Part shown: piece after piece, positions 16,891-25,128 of the stretch
Layout: each line of letters begins with the position of its first letter
Numbering within the stretch: the first letter of the stretch is position 1
From: Bacillota bacterium
GTDB taxonomy: Bacteria > Bacillota > Dethiobacteria > DTU022
DNA: 38,281 bases
Assembly: GCA_029552125.1 (NCBI GenBank)
Contig: JAKPEE010000018.1
Coordinates: forward strand, 1 to 38,281
Direction: 5' to 3'
Notes under the pieces: model-generated
Databases searched by the model: none
The model's input: the letters and a program-made list of their open reading frames with translations, nothing else
Told to the model about the DNA's origin: nothing
Program-made: the position numbers and the translations under genes

Positions 16891-18282
16891 TTATTTATCC
16901 TGCCATGACAAAACCAGAACTTTTTCAGTCTGAGCGGTTATGCGGTAAGGATGGGCGATGCGCAAACCGGCCACCCAGATAATGTCCGCCTGCGGAGAGA
17001 CCACCAAGGGATAGCGATCCCGGTTTGGCTTGGGGATCTTTTGGTCTATCAAAAAATCTTTTAATTTTTTACTCCCCGGCGCGCCTTGCGGATGAAAACG
17101 CGCCCCGGGCCAACGGGTGCGTACCCATAAGGATGGAGGCAAAAGGCCATAGTCCAGATAGGCCTGCTTGGGAGAAGGCGGCCAGGGCAGCTCAGCCAAT
17201 GGAAGGACCCGTGCGTCGATCCAGCCGCCGGCGGGCAGGTAAGTCCGGCCCGGGATAAGCAAAGGCCTTGCTCCAGTCCATTTCCTGGACTGAAGGCGCC
17301 GCGGCGCAAGTATAAGATATTTGCTGCTGCTATGGACCATGCCGCCTCCCGGCAGGGCTGTTTCCCGGGCACTATCCCCATCCGGCAAAAGGTTCATCAG
17401 GAGACGTACATGGATCCATTCCACCTGCCTGCCCTTCAAGAATTCTTCCAGGGCCAACCGGAGAACCCGCCCGCGCAGCGCCTCCGGCAGCAGCTTCAGG
17501 CGTTTTTTGCTAATGATCAACCGGTCCCCGCAGCGCCTGGATACAAATGCCAGGGCACGCACTGCCTGTAACTGCAAATAGGCACGGTCTGCCGCCGCAA
17601 GGGCGGCAAGGCGCGCCAGCGCCTCTCTTACCCGGGGATTATACGTTTTCTCCAGGTGGGGGATCAACTCCAGGCGAATCCGGTTCCGGGTGTACCCGGT
17701 TTCAAGGTTGCTGGAATCTATCGCCGGTTCCAGGCCGTGATCGCGGCAGTAAAGCTCGATTTCGCGGCGGGTCAGGCCTAGAAGCGGGCGGATCAGGCGG
17801 ATCGTCCCAAAGGGGCGTTCGGGAAGCATGCCGGCCAGGCCATCGGGGCCGGTACCGCGCAGTAGATTAAATAAAACCGTTTCCGCCTGGTCATCACGGT
17901 GATGAGCTACGGCAACCTTGTTCGCTCTATAGCGCCTCGCTGCTTCCTCTAAAAAACGATAGCGTAAAATCCGCCCCGCTTCTTCCTCGGATAAGCCGCT
18001 GACCCTGGCAAAGCGGGGCACATTGAGTTTTTTCATCACAAAAGGCAGAGACCAGCTTGCCGCGAGATTACGTACCATTTCCGCCTCACCGGCAGCCTCC
18101 GGGCGTATGCCATGGTTAAGATGGCCGACCGCCAGGCTTATTTTCAACCGCGGTGCCAGACGGTTTAACAGATGCAGCAGGCACAGCGAATCGGGTCCGC
18201 CCGAAACGCCAACCAACACCCGGTCACCTGCTTCAACCAATTTATGCTCTTGTATATACTTTAATACTTTCTGCTCCAACAT
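16891..18282 (-). CDS. tilS: tRNA(Ile)-lysidine synthase
   Basis: Modifies C34 of the CAU-anticodon tRNA(Ile) to lysidine, so that it reads AUA. The PP-loop SGGPDS is at residues 27-32 from the chosen start; HHRDDQAETVLFNLLRG and a TilS C-terminal domain (GARFHPQGAPGSKKLKDFL) follow. The 463 residues fit the family. The reading frame stays open upstream to an ATG at 18408, adding 42 residues (with AAAAGGAC before it), but family members begin about 25 residues before the PP-loop, so I prefer 18282. The spoIIE terminator lies upstream, so tilS-hpt-ftsH probably have their own promoter. Confidence 0.93.
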   Translation of the reverse strand: MLEQKVLKYIQEHKLVEAGDRVLVGVSGGPDSLCLLHLLNRLAPRLKISLAVGHLNHGIRPEAAGEAEMVRNLAASWSLPFVMKKLNVPRFARVSGLSEEEAGRILRYRFLEEAARRYRANKVAVAHHRDDQAETVLFNLLRGTGPDGLAGMLPERPFGTIRLIRPLLGLTRREIELYCRDHGLEPAIDSSNLETGYTRNRIRLELIPHLEKTYNPRVREALARLAALAAADRAYLQLQAVRALAFVSRRCGDRLIISKKRLKLLPEALRGRVLRLALEEFLKGRQVEWIHVRLLMNLLPDGDSARETALPGGGMVHSSSKYLILAPRRLQSRKWTGARPLLIPGRTYLPAGGWIDARVLPLAELPWPPSPKQAYLDYGLLPPSLWVRTRWPGARFHPQGAPGSKKLKDFLIDQKIPKPNRDRYPLVVSPQADIIWVAGLRIAHPYRITAQTEKVLVLSWQDK

Positions 18283-18444
18283 CACTAGTATCGCCCCGGT
18301 TCCAGCAATATCAGTAGCCAGTAGCCCTATTACAAGACTTGGGTGAATATCTGGCGAGTTGTTTTCCTCTGCCTCCTGGATCCTGTTTATTTTCTCCAAT
18401 TCTATCATAGTATGGTCCTTTTCTTAAACAGTATAATCGCAGGC

Positions 18445-18478
18445 AAAAAAAAAGCCTTTGAACCACAGTCCAAAGGCT
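18445..18478 (-). terminator. Intrinsic terminator of spoIIE
   Basis: AGCCTTTG (18453-18460) and CAAAGGCT (18471-18478) form an 8-bp stem with a 10-nt loop. On the minus strand it is followed by nine T residues and starts 24 bp after the spoIIE stop. It separates spoIIE from tilS. Confidence 0.85.
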
Positions 18479-18501
18479 GATCAGTAAAGTTGATGAAAAG
18501 C

Positions 18502-20688
18502 TTACCGTCCCCGCCTGTTCAGGCGGAGCAGCCGGCAGGTTATCACAGTGAGATCATCACGCAGAGGGCTGCCGGAACGGCGCGCCGTTTCCTCCAGAAT
18601 CCGGTCAGCCACAATCTGCGGCGGGCTATTCTCCATCTGTCGCAGGAAAGAGATCAACCACCCGATATCACCATCGGGGTCGCATACCCCGTCGCTAACC
18701 ATTACCAGCAGATCATTCGGTTGAAGCTTTTCCTGAAAACTTTCCATTTCTATATTATTCAGGATACCCATCGGTAGAGAGGATGCCCCAATTTTTATGA
18801 CCTCTTTCCCCCTTTTGATAAAGCTTGGGGCCGCTCCAATCTTCAGGAGTTCAACCTCTCCTTTCACCAGATCGATCAGGGCCATGTCCACGGTGGCAAA
18901 ACTTTCTTCACCCGAGCGCAGTTGCAGCAGAGAATTGACGCTGCGCAGCACCACTTCTTTTTGGAACCCCGCTTCCAGCAGCCGTTCCATCATCGTGGCG
19001 GTCGCCTTGCTCTCCAAAGCTGCCCGGGGGCCGTTGCCCATACCGTCGCTTAAAATAATGACATGCTCCCTGACGCTCAGTTCTAAAAGGGTGTAATAGT
19101 CTCCACATACCGGTTGATTTCGCCCCGCCCGCTGTGCCAGGCCGATTTCCAGGGAAAAGAGGGGAGCCTGCCCGCCCACGACGGGAGGGAGCCGGTTTTC
19201 GTCAATATCATTGGCCAGGTCAAGCATAACCTGGGCCAGGCCCTCCAACTGGCCGGAAACCAGCTCCTTCCCCTCTCTTACTTTTTGCTCCCAGAACCGG
19301 TTTAACTGCCATACTTCCTGCAGATTATTAATCGCCCTGATCAGTACTTCCGGCTGATGACAGCGGTCCCGGAAGGCCGGAGGCAAATGAGCCACAGACA
19401 CTTCCCCCTCTGTTTCAGCCCGGGCCAGGAGATCCAGGATCATTCTATGGTGGCTGAATAAATCCTTTTCCCAGCAGCGCCGGCGAAACAGGCAAGAGCG
19501 GCAGACCCGGTTCATCAAGTCTTCCAGCAAAGGAGACAACTCTTCTTCAGTCTGCATCTGCTGCCCGGCAGTTGCCTGGGCGAAACCAAGCGATAGCTCT
19601 TGAAATAGTGAAGCAAAGTGCTTCATGCGCTCGGCCACAAGCCGGCGCGACTGTTCTTCTGATTCACTGTTTACTCCCGCCCCCAATTTCTGCAGCTGCA
19701 GCGACAGCCTTTGCAGAAAGCGGGCCGGTATTGCCAGAAATATGACCAGGGAGAGCAGGCCTTCCCTCCAGTAAAATTCAGGCAAATACCCGGGCATCAG
19801 GAGAAACAGTATCGGCATGGAGAACAGGAATCCGGCCGCACAGCCCCAGCGGTTGAAAGTTTTTAGCAGCCCAGCCCAAAAGCCGCTAAAAGAAAGGGAC
19901 CCAACAATAAGGTAAAAATAAGGGTTTCCCAACCCCAGGATTGTCCCTGTGATTATTCCCATCGCGGTGCCCCAGCCTACCCCCAACAAGTAGGCTGCCA
20001 GCAGGATACAGAGCTGACTGAAGACGGCTTCTACAGATAAGCCGGCAACAGTTAAACTTTTCAACCCGAACATGGCCAGGACAAAGAGGAGAATAGCGGC
20101 AATAATCTCCTCTTGAGCAGGCAGAGGCCTGTCGCGGCTCCGTGGCAGATAGTCAATCAGGCGCAAGCCCGGCAGCATAACCACTGCAGCCAGGCCACCT
20201 ATGACTATCTCTAAAAATAAATATATTACTTCCAGAAGCGAAGGAACGTGTACAGCGAGTGGAAACCGGCTTAAGGCTACCAGCACCGCGGTTGCCAGTA
20301 ATAGCGGGAGCCTCCGTTTTAAAAACCTGAGGCAAACGCCTTCCAAAAGCCAGATCACCGCCATCGCTCCCAGGAGATGCAATGCTGCCGGCAATCCGTA
20401 CCCGGAAGCCCGGCCTGTCAGAACAGCCGCAGCCACTAGAAAACTCTGCACCGGTTTTTCGCGGAGCGCGGCTAGCCAAAAGACCGCTCCAAACGGTGCT
20501 ATTTCCCCCAGAACCGCAGCACGGCCCAACAAAAAACCCGTAAACACCAGGATAATATTGGGGACAGAAAAGAGAGCCTGTCCCTTTTCATAAAACGAGG
20601 TGAGGGCAAACAAGCGGTTCCTGCTGCCTGAGGAATCACTTAAAGTGGCTTCGTAGGCTAAACTTGTCCCTTCTGTTCTCACAGACAT
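18502..20688 (-). CDS. spoIIE: Stage II sporulation protein E, PP2C phosphatase
   Basis: Dephosphorylates SpoIIAA to free SigF in the forespore, and takes part in asymmetric septation. It is 728 residues, shorter than the 827 of B. subtilis. The N-terminal third holds about ten TM segments (about 40-330). A central region has conserved cysteines CRSC...RRRCW (C396, C399, C405). The C-terminal PP2C domain (about 510-722) has metal ligands D530 (VCGDYY), D548 (LSDGMGNG), D666 (VSDGVCD) and DD711-712 (RDDLTVI). AAGGAGGTG precedes the ATG. It is monocistronic, with its own promoter and terminator. Confidence 0.97.
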   Translation of the reverse strand: MSVRTEGTSLAYEATLSDSSGSRNRLFALTSFYEKGQALFSVPNIILVFTGFLLGRAAVLGEIAPFGAVFWLAALREKPVQSFLVAAAVLTGRASGYGLPAALHLLGAMAVIWLLEGVCLRFLKRRLPLLLATAVLVALSRFPLAVHVPSLLEVIYLFLEIVIGGLAAVVMLPGLRLIDYLPRSRDRPLPAQEEIIAAILLFVLAMFGLKSLTVAGLSVEAVFSQLCILLAAYLLGVGWGTAMGIITGTILGLGNPYFYLIVGSLSFSGFWAGLLKTFNRWGCAAGFLFSMPILFLLMPGYLPEFYWREGLLSLVIFLAIPARFLQRLSLQLQKLGAGVNSESEEQSRRLVAERMKHFASLFQELSLGFAQATAGQQMQTEEELSPLLEDLMNRVCRSCLFRRRCWEKDLFSHHRMILDLLARAETEGEVSVAHLPPAFRDRCHQPEVLIRAINNLQEVWQLNRFWEQKVREGKELVSGQLEGLAQVMLDLANDIDENRLPPVVGGQAPLFSLEIGLAQRAGRNQPVCGDYYTLLELSVREHVIILSDGMGNGPRAALESKATATMMERLLEAGFQKEVVLRSVNSLLQLRSGEESFATVDMALIDLVKGEVELLKIGAAPSFIKRGKEVIKIGASSLPMGILNNIEMESFQEKLQPNDLLVMVSDGVCDPDGDIGWLISFLRQMENSPPQIVADRILEETARRSGSPLRDDLTVITCRLLRLNRRGR

Positions 20689-20715
20689 TTCACCTCCTTA
20701 GTTCTGGTATCCCTT

Positions 20716-20783
20716 ATTATAGTGGCCCAATTCTGAAATGTATGTCATAATAAGCAGGCTGAGTAAATTTTTTTTGCGACAAA
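20716..20783 (-). promoter_or_regulatory. Candidate Spo0A-activated SigA promoter of spoIIE
   Basis: On the minus strand a perfect -10 TATAAT (20716-20721) is preceded by ATGACA (20743-20748, 5 of 6 to the -35 consensus) with a 21-bp spacer. A long 21-22 bp spacer is the known hallmark of Spo0A-dependent spoIIG and spoIIE promoters. Upstream, TTTGTCGCAAA (20773-20783) matches the 0A-box core TGTCGAA at 6 of 7 positions. Known regulation plus these sites make the call likely, but it is unproven. Confidence 0.6.
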
Positions 20784-21059
20784 TTAAAGCACCTCTCTGC
20801 CAGAAGCGGAAGAAACCTTCATCATGTAAACAAGGACTTCCCTGGCCAGCCTTCTATTTATGGCTAGTCTGGTATATCCAAATCGAATTAAGTAGTCCGG
20901 GCGGCAGCGCTCCAGCTTAAATTTTTCTCCCGGAAGAAATCCAAGAGCCGCCAGGCGTTGTATGGCCGGGGTTTCCGGGTGCAAAAAAGAAATCACTTCA
21001 CCGAGCTGCCCCGGCTTCATGGCTGCCAGCAGCATTTTTTCGGCAGGACGCCCTTTCAT
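20784..21059 (-). CDS. feoA: FeoA-family protein (ferrous iron transport)
   Basis: A 91-residue SH3-like FeoA protein, a small cytoplasmic partner of FeoB. Recognisable features are the conserved core IQRLAALGFLPGEKF and the C-terminal half RPDYLIRFGYTRLAINRRLAREVLV. AAGGAG lies 9 nt before the ATG. It follows feoB by 33 nt in one transcript; the order feoB then feoA is reversed from most bacteria. Confidence 0.88.
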   Translation of the reverse strand: MKGRPAEKMLLAAMKPGQLGEVISFLHPETPAIQRLAALGFLPGEKFKLERCRPDYLIRFGYTRLAINRRLAREVLVYMMKVSSASGREVL

Positions 21060-21092
21060 TACACTACTCCTTCCAAATAAGGCCCATGAGCT

Positions 21093-23051
21093 TTATGATA
21101 AAAGCTGGGCCAGAAAAGGGATAGAAACCAGCAGGTTAACAAAGTATCCTGCCATCCAGGCTATGGATGCCGTTAACACCGCAACCAGAGCAGCAAAACC
21201 TAAACCATGCTCCCTGATCAGAACAGTAAACTGTGCCACACAAGGCAAAAAGAGCGTCAGCACAACAGATGCTATAAGCACCTGTCCCTGATTTAACAGA
21301 CCCGCATGGAACAGGTCAAATAAGCCTGCCGCTCCATAATCCCGGCGCAAAAAGCCAAAGACAAAGATTAGCGCAATTTCCGCAGGCAGGCCGATTGAAT
21401 TCACCAGGGGGCGAACAGCCAGGATTAAGCGATCAATTAACCCGCTCAGGTGTAAAGCCCAGATCAAAACACTGATTCCCACAAACAGGGGCAATATTTC
21501 CCGCAGGTACCAGCGCAAACGCGCTCCCGTCTTACGCAGTATGGCCCCAAGGCGGGGTAAGCGCAATGGGGGTATTTCCAGGCAAAAGGGAATCTCTCTG
21601 CCGCCCCAGAAAAACTTCCCTAAAAAGGCCGCCCCGGCAAATGAGAGGAGAATCAGTCCAAGCCAGATCCCCAGGCCTGCGCTTTGCGCCAGCAGGGCCA
21701 GGATAAGCCCTAATTGCGCCGAACAGGGCACTGCCAAAGATAGCAGCAACGAAGCCTGAAGCCTCTCGCGCTTTGTTTCCAGGGTCCGGGTTGCCATCAC
21801 CGCCAGGGTGCCGCACCCCAGACCCAGAATCAACGGAATCACCGCCTTACCATTCAGGCCTATTTTTTCCATAATGTGATTAAGTAAATAAGCGGCCCGG
21901 GGTAGATAGCCGCTGTCTTCCAAAAGGCTAAAGAATAGAAAAAAAGTGGTCATAATCGGCAAAATAATGGCAAAAGTATAACGAAATCCCAGAGTCAGGA
22001 TGCCGTAATCCATTACCAGCAGTTCCCGCAGCCATGGCCACGGCAGGTAAAGTTCGGCCCAGGCGTTTAAACGGGGCGTGAGCAGACCGGAAAAAAGACC
22101 TTTTTCCAACAACTCCACCAGGGTGCCTGCACCGAATCCTCCAACAAAGCGGAAAAAACCAAAATACAACACCACCATTAGAGTAAGGAGGCCTCCGGCC
22201 GGGTGGAGAAAAAAACGGCTTAAACTATCGGCCAGAGTTACTTTTTCCTGGAGCGGGGATTTAACAATACCTTTTAATAGGGCATCGGCGTGACGGCGTC
22301 TTGCTCCGGCAAGGAGTAGCAAAGGCTCTTCAGGAAGCAGGCGTCTTCTCAGGGCGGACAACAGCGGCCCGAGTTCCCCTTCCTTTTGTTTTAAAATATT
22401 CAGCAGTGCCGGATCTGGATTAAATAAAGCCGCGGCCAGGGAAACCTTGGATAATCCGTAACGTCCTTTTATACGGGAGGCGGTCTTGTTTAAAATGTCC
22501 GCTAAGGAAGGCGAATATGTGGGTATAACGTAAACATCACTGTCAAATTTTTGGTGCAGCGCTGCCGCCGCCAAACGCTTTAGCTGTTTTAAACCGCGCC
22601 TGACAACCAGGGCAGTACATACCACAGGAATACCGAGGCGCCGGGATAAAAGCACACTGTCAATCTTTAATCCGGAAGCCTCAACCTCGTCCATCATATT
22701 TAGCACCAATAACAAGGGCAGCCCTGCTTCTTTTAGCTCCAGGGTCAGGCTGAGCATACGCTGAATATTCCTGGCATCCATGACCTGTATTACCAGTGCA
22801 GGCTTATTTTTTAAAAGTAGCAGCCTGGTTACCTGTTCCTCGGGAGAAAGGGCACTGAGGGAGTAAAGGCCTGGAGAATCAATAATTTCAACTTCCAGGC
22901 CTTCAAGTTCGCCCCTGCCCCGGGTTAATTCAACTGTGGTACCGGGATAGTTGGAAACTAGTACCTGCTTTCCAGTGAGCAAGTTAAAAAGCTGGCTTTT
23001 ACCCACATTTGGATGTCCGACCAGAATCACTTGAGGCAAGTTTTTTGACAA
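21093..23051 (-). CDS. feoB: Ferrous iron transporter FeoB
   Basis: Fe2+ importer with an N-terminal GTPase. G1 is GHPNVGKS (12-19), the G2 Thr is in NYPGTTVE (T38/T39), G3 is DSPG (58-61) and G4 NMMD (118-121). Two Gate-type blocks and a C-terminal multi-TM region follow. The G3 box reads DSPG instead of the more common DLPG. At 652 residues it is at the short end for FeoB, and no FeoC is seen. The TTG start has GGAGAG 7 nt upstream. The pair lies between yabR and spoIIE, a place not used for iron transport in B. subtilis, so it is probably an insertion into the sporulation block. Confidence 0.93.
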   Translation of the reverse strand: MSKNLPQVILVGHPNVGKSQLFNLLTGKQVLVSNYPGTTVELTRGRGELEGLEVEIIDSPGLYSLSALSPEEQVTRLLLLKNKPALVIQVMDARNIQRMLSLTLELKEAGLPLLLVLNMMDEVEASGLKIDSVLLSRRLGIPVVCTALVVRRGLKQLKRLAAAALHQKFDSDVYVIPTYSPSLADILNKTASRIKGRYGLSKVSLAAALFNPDPALLNILKQKEGELGPLLSALRRRLLPEEPLLLLAGARRRHADALLKGIVKSPLQEKVTLADSLSRFFLHPAGGLLTLMVVLYFGFFRFVGGFGAGTLVELLEKGLFSGLLTPRLNAWAELYLPWPWLRELLVMDYGILTLGFRYTFAIILPIMTTFFLFFSLLEDSGYLPRAAYLLNHIMEKIGLNGKAVIPLILGLGCGTLAVMATRTLETKRERLQASLLLSLAVPCSAQLGLILALLAQSAGLGIWLGLILLSFAGAAFLGKFFWGGREIPFCLEIPPLRLPRLGAILRKTGARLRWYLREILPLFVGISVLIWALHLSGLIDRLILAVRPLVNSIGLPAEIALIFVFGFLRRDYGAAGLFDLFHAGLLNQGQVLIASVVLTLFLPCVAQFTVLIREHGLGFAALVAVLTASIAWMAGYFVNLLVSIPFLAQLLS

Positions 23052-23334
23052 AACCTATCTCTCCAAAAGAATCAGGATATTAGCAGACAGTAAGTCCACA
23101 TAATTATATGCAGGCGCCCGGAGAAATAGGATTAAAGAGAGAATATAGAACAGAGAACTGGAGGATAAAGGTGCAGCTTGGTGGTTGGTGGTATCCAGAA
23201 CCCGGAAATAAGTGGTGCAGAAAAAACAAAAGGGTGAGGAGCATCAGAGAGAACAGCAGGCAGCAGGTTGGCGCAGTCCCTAAAATGGAGCATGACCATG
23301 CTCAACAGATCCCCTCCTCATGGATAGGGGACGT
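23052..23334. other. Intergenic region upstream of feoB
   Basis: Over 280 bp without a convincing gene. An open plus-strand frame of 81 codons (23108-23353) has no ribosome-binding site or recognisable motif. The stretch 23120-23270 is strikingly purine-rich on the plus strand, so the feoB leader RNA would be pyrimidine-rich. A compact dyad GAGCATG-AC-CATGCTC lies at 23288-23303. No known riboswitch is recognised. Confidence 0.4.
23288..23303. promoter_or_regulatory. 16-bp palindromic site upstream of feoB
   Basis: GAGCATG and CATGCTC are perfect 7-bp arms separated by AC. The size and symmetry suit a dimeric repressor site, but it does not match the Fur box and lies ~240 bp before the feoB start. 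It could instead be an RNA hairpin in the leader. Confidence 0.3.
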
Positions 23335-23359
23335 AAAAAAACACTCTAAATGAGTGTTT
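23335..23359 (-). terminator. Intrinsic terminator of the S1-domain gene
   Basis: AAACACTC (23339-23346) and GAGTGTTT (23352-23359) form an 8-bp stem with a 5-nt loop; on the minus strand it is followed by a run of seven T residues overlapping the stem. It lies 32 bp past the stop of the S1-domain gene and separates it from feoB. Confidence 0.8.
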
Positions 23360-23390
23360 AGTGTTTAAAAGTCGTATCTGTTTTACTTTG

Positions 23391-23783
23391 CTAATAAGCC
23401 TCTCTATAGGTCCCCCGGCCGCCTCGTTTTGCTTCGGTGTTTCGTCTTAAATCCTGTAACCGCTCGTCACTTTCTTTAAGATACCTGGCTAATTTATCTT
23501 CAAAAGAAATCCGATCTTCCCTGCGGCTTTTTTGTTTAGGGGAAGGATTGCTGATGGCTTTACGAATAGAGAGGCCAATCTTGCCGTCTCCATCGACAGA
23601 CAGGATCTTTACTTTCACCGCTTCCGATTTCTTTAGATACTCATTAATATCTTTAACATACGAGTCGGCGACTTCGGAAATATGAACCAGTCCGGTTTCG
23701 CCGCTTGGCAGTTGGACAAACGCCCCAAAATTAGTTATGCCGGTGACCACCCCTTCCACTATACTCCCTACTTTCAAAGGCAT
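23391..23783 (-). CDS. yabR: S1-domain RNA-binding protein, YabR-like
   Basis: A 130-residue protein with one N-terminal S1 OB-fold (residues 3-72: VGSIVEGVVTGITNFGAFVQ, GLVHISEVA, VKVKILSVD, KIGLSIRKA) and a basic, low-complexity tail of about 55 residues. S1 domains bind single-stranded RNA; B. subtilis YabR occupies the same position after divIC. GGAGGAG lies 11 nt before the ATG. The precise target is not known from sequence. Confidence 0.9.
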   Translation of the reverse strand: MPLKVGSIVEGVVTGITNFGAFVQLPSGETGLVHISEVADSYVKDINEYLKKSEAVKVKILSVDGDGKIGLSIRKAISNPSPKQKSRREDRISFEDKLARYLKESDERLQDLRRNTEAKRGGRGTYREAY

Positions 23784-23855
23784 GCTTAAAAATACTCCTC
23801 CCTGCTTAATGGTACCCTTAAATCTAAGGTAATTATAACTTTTTTGAATCCTTTG

Positions 23856-24227
23856 TCAATCCTCGAACTGAAAAATGGTCTCACCGGGCTTAACCAGTCC
23901 CAGGTATTTTCGCGCCAGCAGCTCAATATAACCGGGCTCCTGCAATCTTTCAATTTCATATTTCGTGGCGAGATTACGATTTTCATATTCTTCAATACGG
24001 TCCTGATACTGCAGTAACTGCTGCTTTAACTTCACTCTTTGCACTGTCTGAAAACCGAGAAGGACGAGCAGCATGATCACCATAATAAAACTGCTGGCTA
24101 AAAACACTTTGTACATGCTAAAATAACCCCGTTTGCGCCGGGGTAAAACCGTAATGCTTCCAGTTGAAGTGTTTTTCCTGATCAAACCAGGTTCCTTTCG
24201 ATTAATGTTTCCTGTTTTGTTCGACAC
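23856..24227 (-). CDS. divIC: Septum formation initiator, DivIC/FtsB family
   Basis: A bitopic divisome protein that works with FtsL and DivIB to activate septal wall synthesis. It is 123 residues: a basic cytoplasmic N-terminus, a single TM at about 39-60, a coiled coil at about 62-97 (KLKQQLLQYQDRIEEYENRN) and the conserved end YIELLARKYLGLVKPGETIF. Only a weak CAGG precedes the GTG start at 24227; a TTG at 24185 has AAGGA 7 nt upstream and may be the true start. The order yabP-yabQ-divIC-yabR matches B. subtilis. Confidence 0.9.
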   Translation of the reverse strand: MSNKTGNINRKEPGLIRKNTSTGSITVLPRRKRGYFSMYKVFLASSFIMVIMLLVLLGFQTVQRVKLKQQLLQYQDRIEEYENRNLATKYEIERLQEPGYIELLARKYLGLVKPGETIFQFED

Positions 24228-24283
24228 GGGCCTGAAAAAATCCTGCTAGGCAAAGGTTTAAAACTATTATCTACATTTACTAT

Positions 24284-24706
24284 CTACATTGGCGGCCTCC
24301 TGCGAATCAGTTTAAGAACAGGTGCCCCTATAATCTCTCCGATCTTTTTCATAAACCTGCCTAAGCGTGCCAGGCCATAAAAAATGCGGTGAAAGAAACG
24401 TCTCCACAATGGCAGCAAGTATCTGCTTATGAAATAGATGTACCCGCCAAATCCGGCGGCCAAAGAAAGATACGTATAAAAATAAATTTCTCCCCAGCGC
24501 CTTACATACATAATCATAATACAGGCTGCAGCAGCTCCGGCCCAGAAAAGGCAGTCAGCCACTATAAAGAATAATGAAAGGCGCCTCCTTTTTTTCTGAA
24601 GCCACAAAGCCCTGTAGATATCGAAGCATGCCCCCAGGGCTAGACCCAGAATTAACGATTCCAGGAAGGCATAAAGCTGCTCCAGGACCAGAGATGAGGT
24701 CTCCAC
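24284..24706 (-). CDS. yabQ: Spore cortex biosynthesis protein YabQ
   Basis: A 140-residue membrane protein with three to four TM segments (about 10-33, 43-68, 74-95) and the family motif GLALGACFDIYRAL near the N-terminus, ending in a basic tail. YabQ is needed for spore cortex formation in B. subtilis and acts in the mother-cell/forespore membrane. The GTG start shares one base with the yabP stop (TAGTG), so translation is coupled. Confidence 0.9.
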   Translation of the reverse strand: METSSLVLEQLYAFLESLILGLALGACFDIYRALWLQKKRRRLSLFFIVADCLFWAGAAAACIMIMYVRRWGEIYFYTYLSLAAGFGGYIYFISRYLLPLWRRFFHRIFYGLARLGRFMKKIGEIIGAPVLKLIRRRPPM

Positions 24707-25002
24707 TATTTAAATAATCTTTCCAATATATTTTTTCCTCTTCCCCGGGTCTGTTTTTCTTCCGCATAGGCCAGCTCCAAAATATAACCGTCGATAGTTA
24801 CTTCTCCTTGTTCCAGATTCAAGTGTTTAATATGCAAGTTCTCTCCTCTCACCGCCAGCAAGCCCAGTTCCGTCTCCATGACTACCTCTTCGTCATCAAA
24901 GCTGTCCACATGAACGACACCTGTTACTTCTGTATGCTCCCGGTTCTCAATAACCAGCCGATGCTGACCTCCCCTGAAAGTATGCTTCTCCTCAATTCTC
25001 AT
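24706..25002 (-). CDS. yabP: Sporulation protein YabP
   Basis: A 98-residue soluble protein of the YabP/YqfC family: HRLVIENREHTEVTGVVHVD, then ETELGLLAVRGENLHIKHLN and EVTIDGYILEL, the beta-rich core typical of the family. In B. subtilis it is a mother-cell SigE-dependent protein located around the forespore and needed for late development. The ATG is well conserved. A candidate SigE promoter lies about 50 bp upstream. It overlaps yabQ by one base. Confidence 0.92.
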   Translation of the reverse strand: MRIEEKHTFRGGQHRLVIENREHTEVTGVVHVDSFDDEEVVMETELGLLAVRGENLHIKHLNLEQGEVTIDGYILELAYAEEKQTRGRGKNILERLFK

Positions 25003-25050
25003 CTCATTTCCCGGCCTCCCCGCCTTTTTCTTATCGGGACAACTTAATTA

Positions 25051-25078
25051 ATTATATGAATTTGCACGGCGGATATAC
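25051..25078 (-). promoter_or_regulatory. Candidate SigE promoter for yabP-yabQ
   Basis: On the minus strand GTATATC (25072-25078) resembles the SigE -35 ATATT-type element, and CATATAAT (25051-25058) matches the SigE -10 CATACAnT at all but one position, with a 13-bp spacer. YabP and YabQ being mother-cell proteins supports it. Confidence 0.5.
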
Positions 25079-25128
25079 CTCTGTTTGAGCGGTTCTTGCC
25101 CTGAACAGTACCCCGTATAATCACCGTG

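Noticed and set aside
23108-23353. 81-codon plus-strand open frame in the gap upstream of feoB
   Set aside because: No ribosome-binding site, skewed Arg/Lys/Trp/Gln composition, and it runs through the yabR terminator; purine-rich sequence explains the absence of stops.
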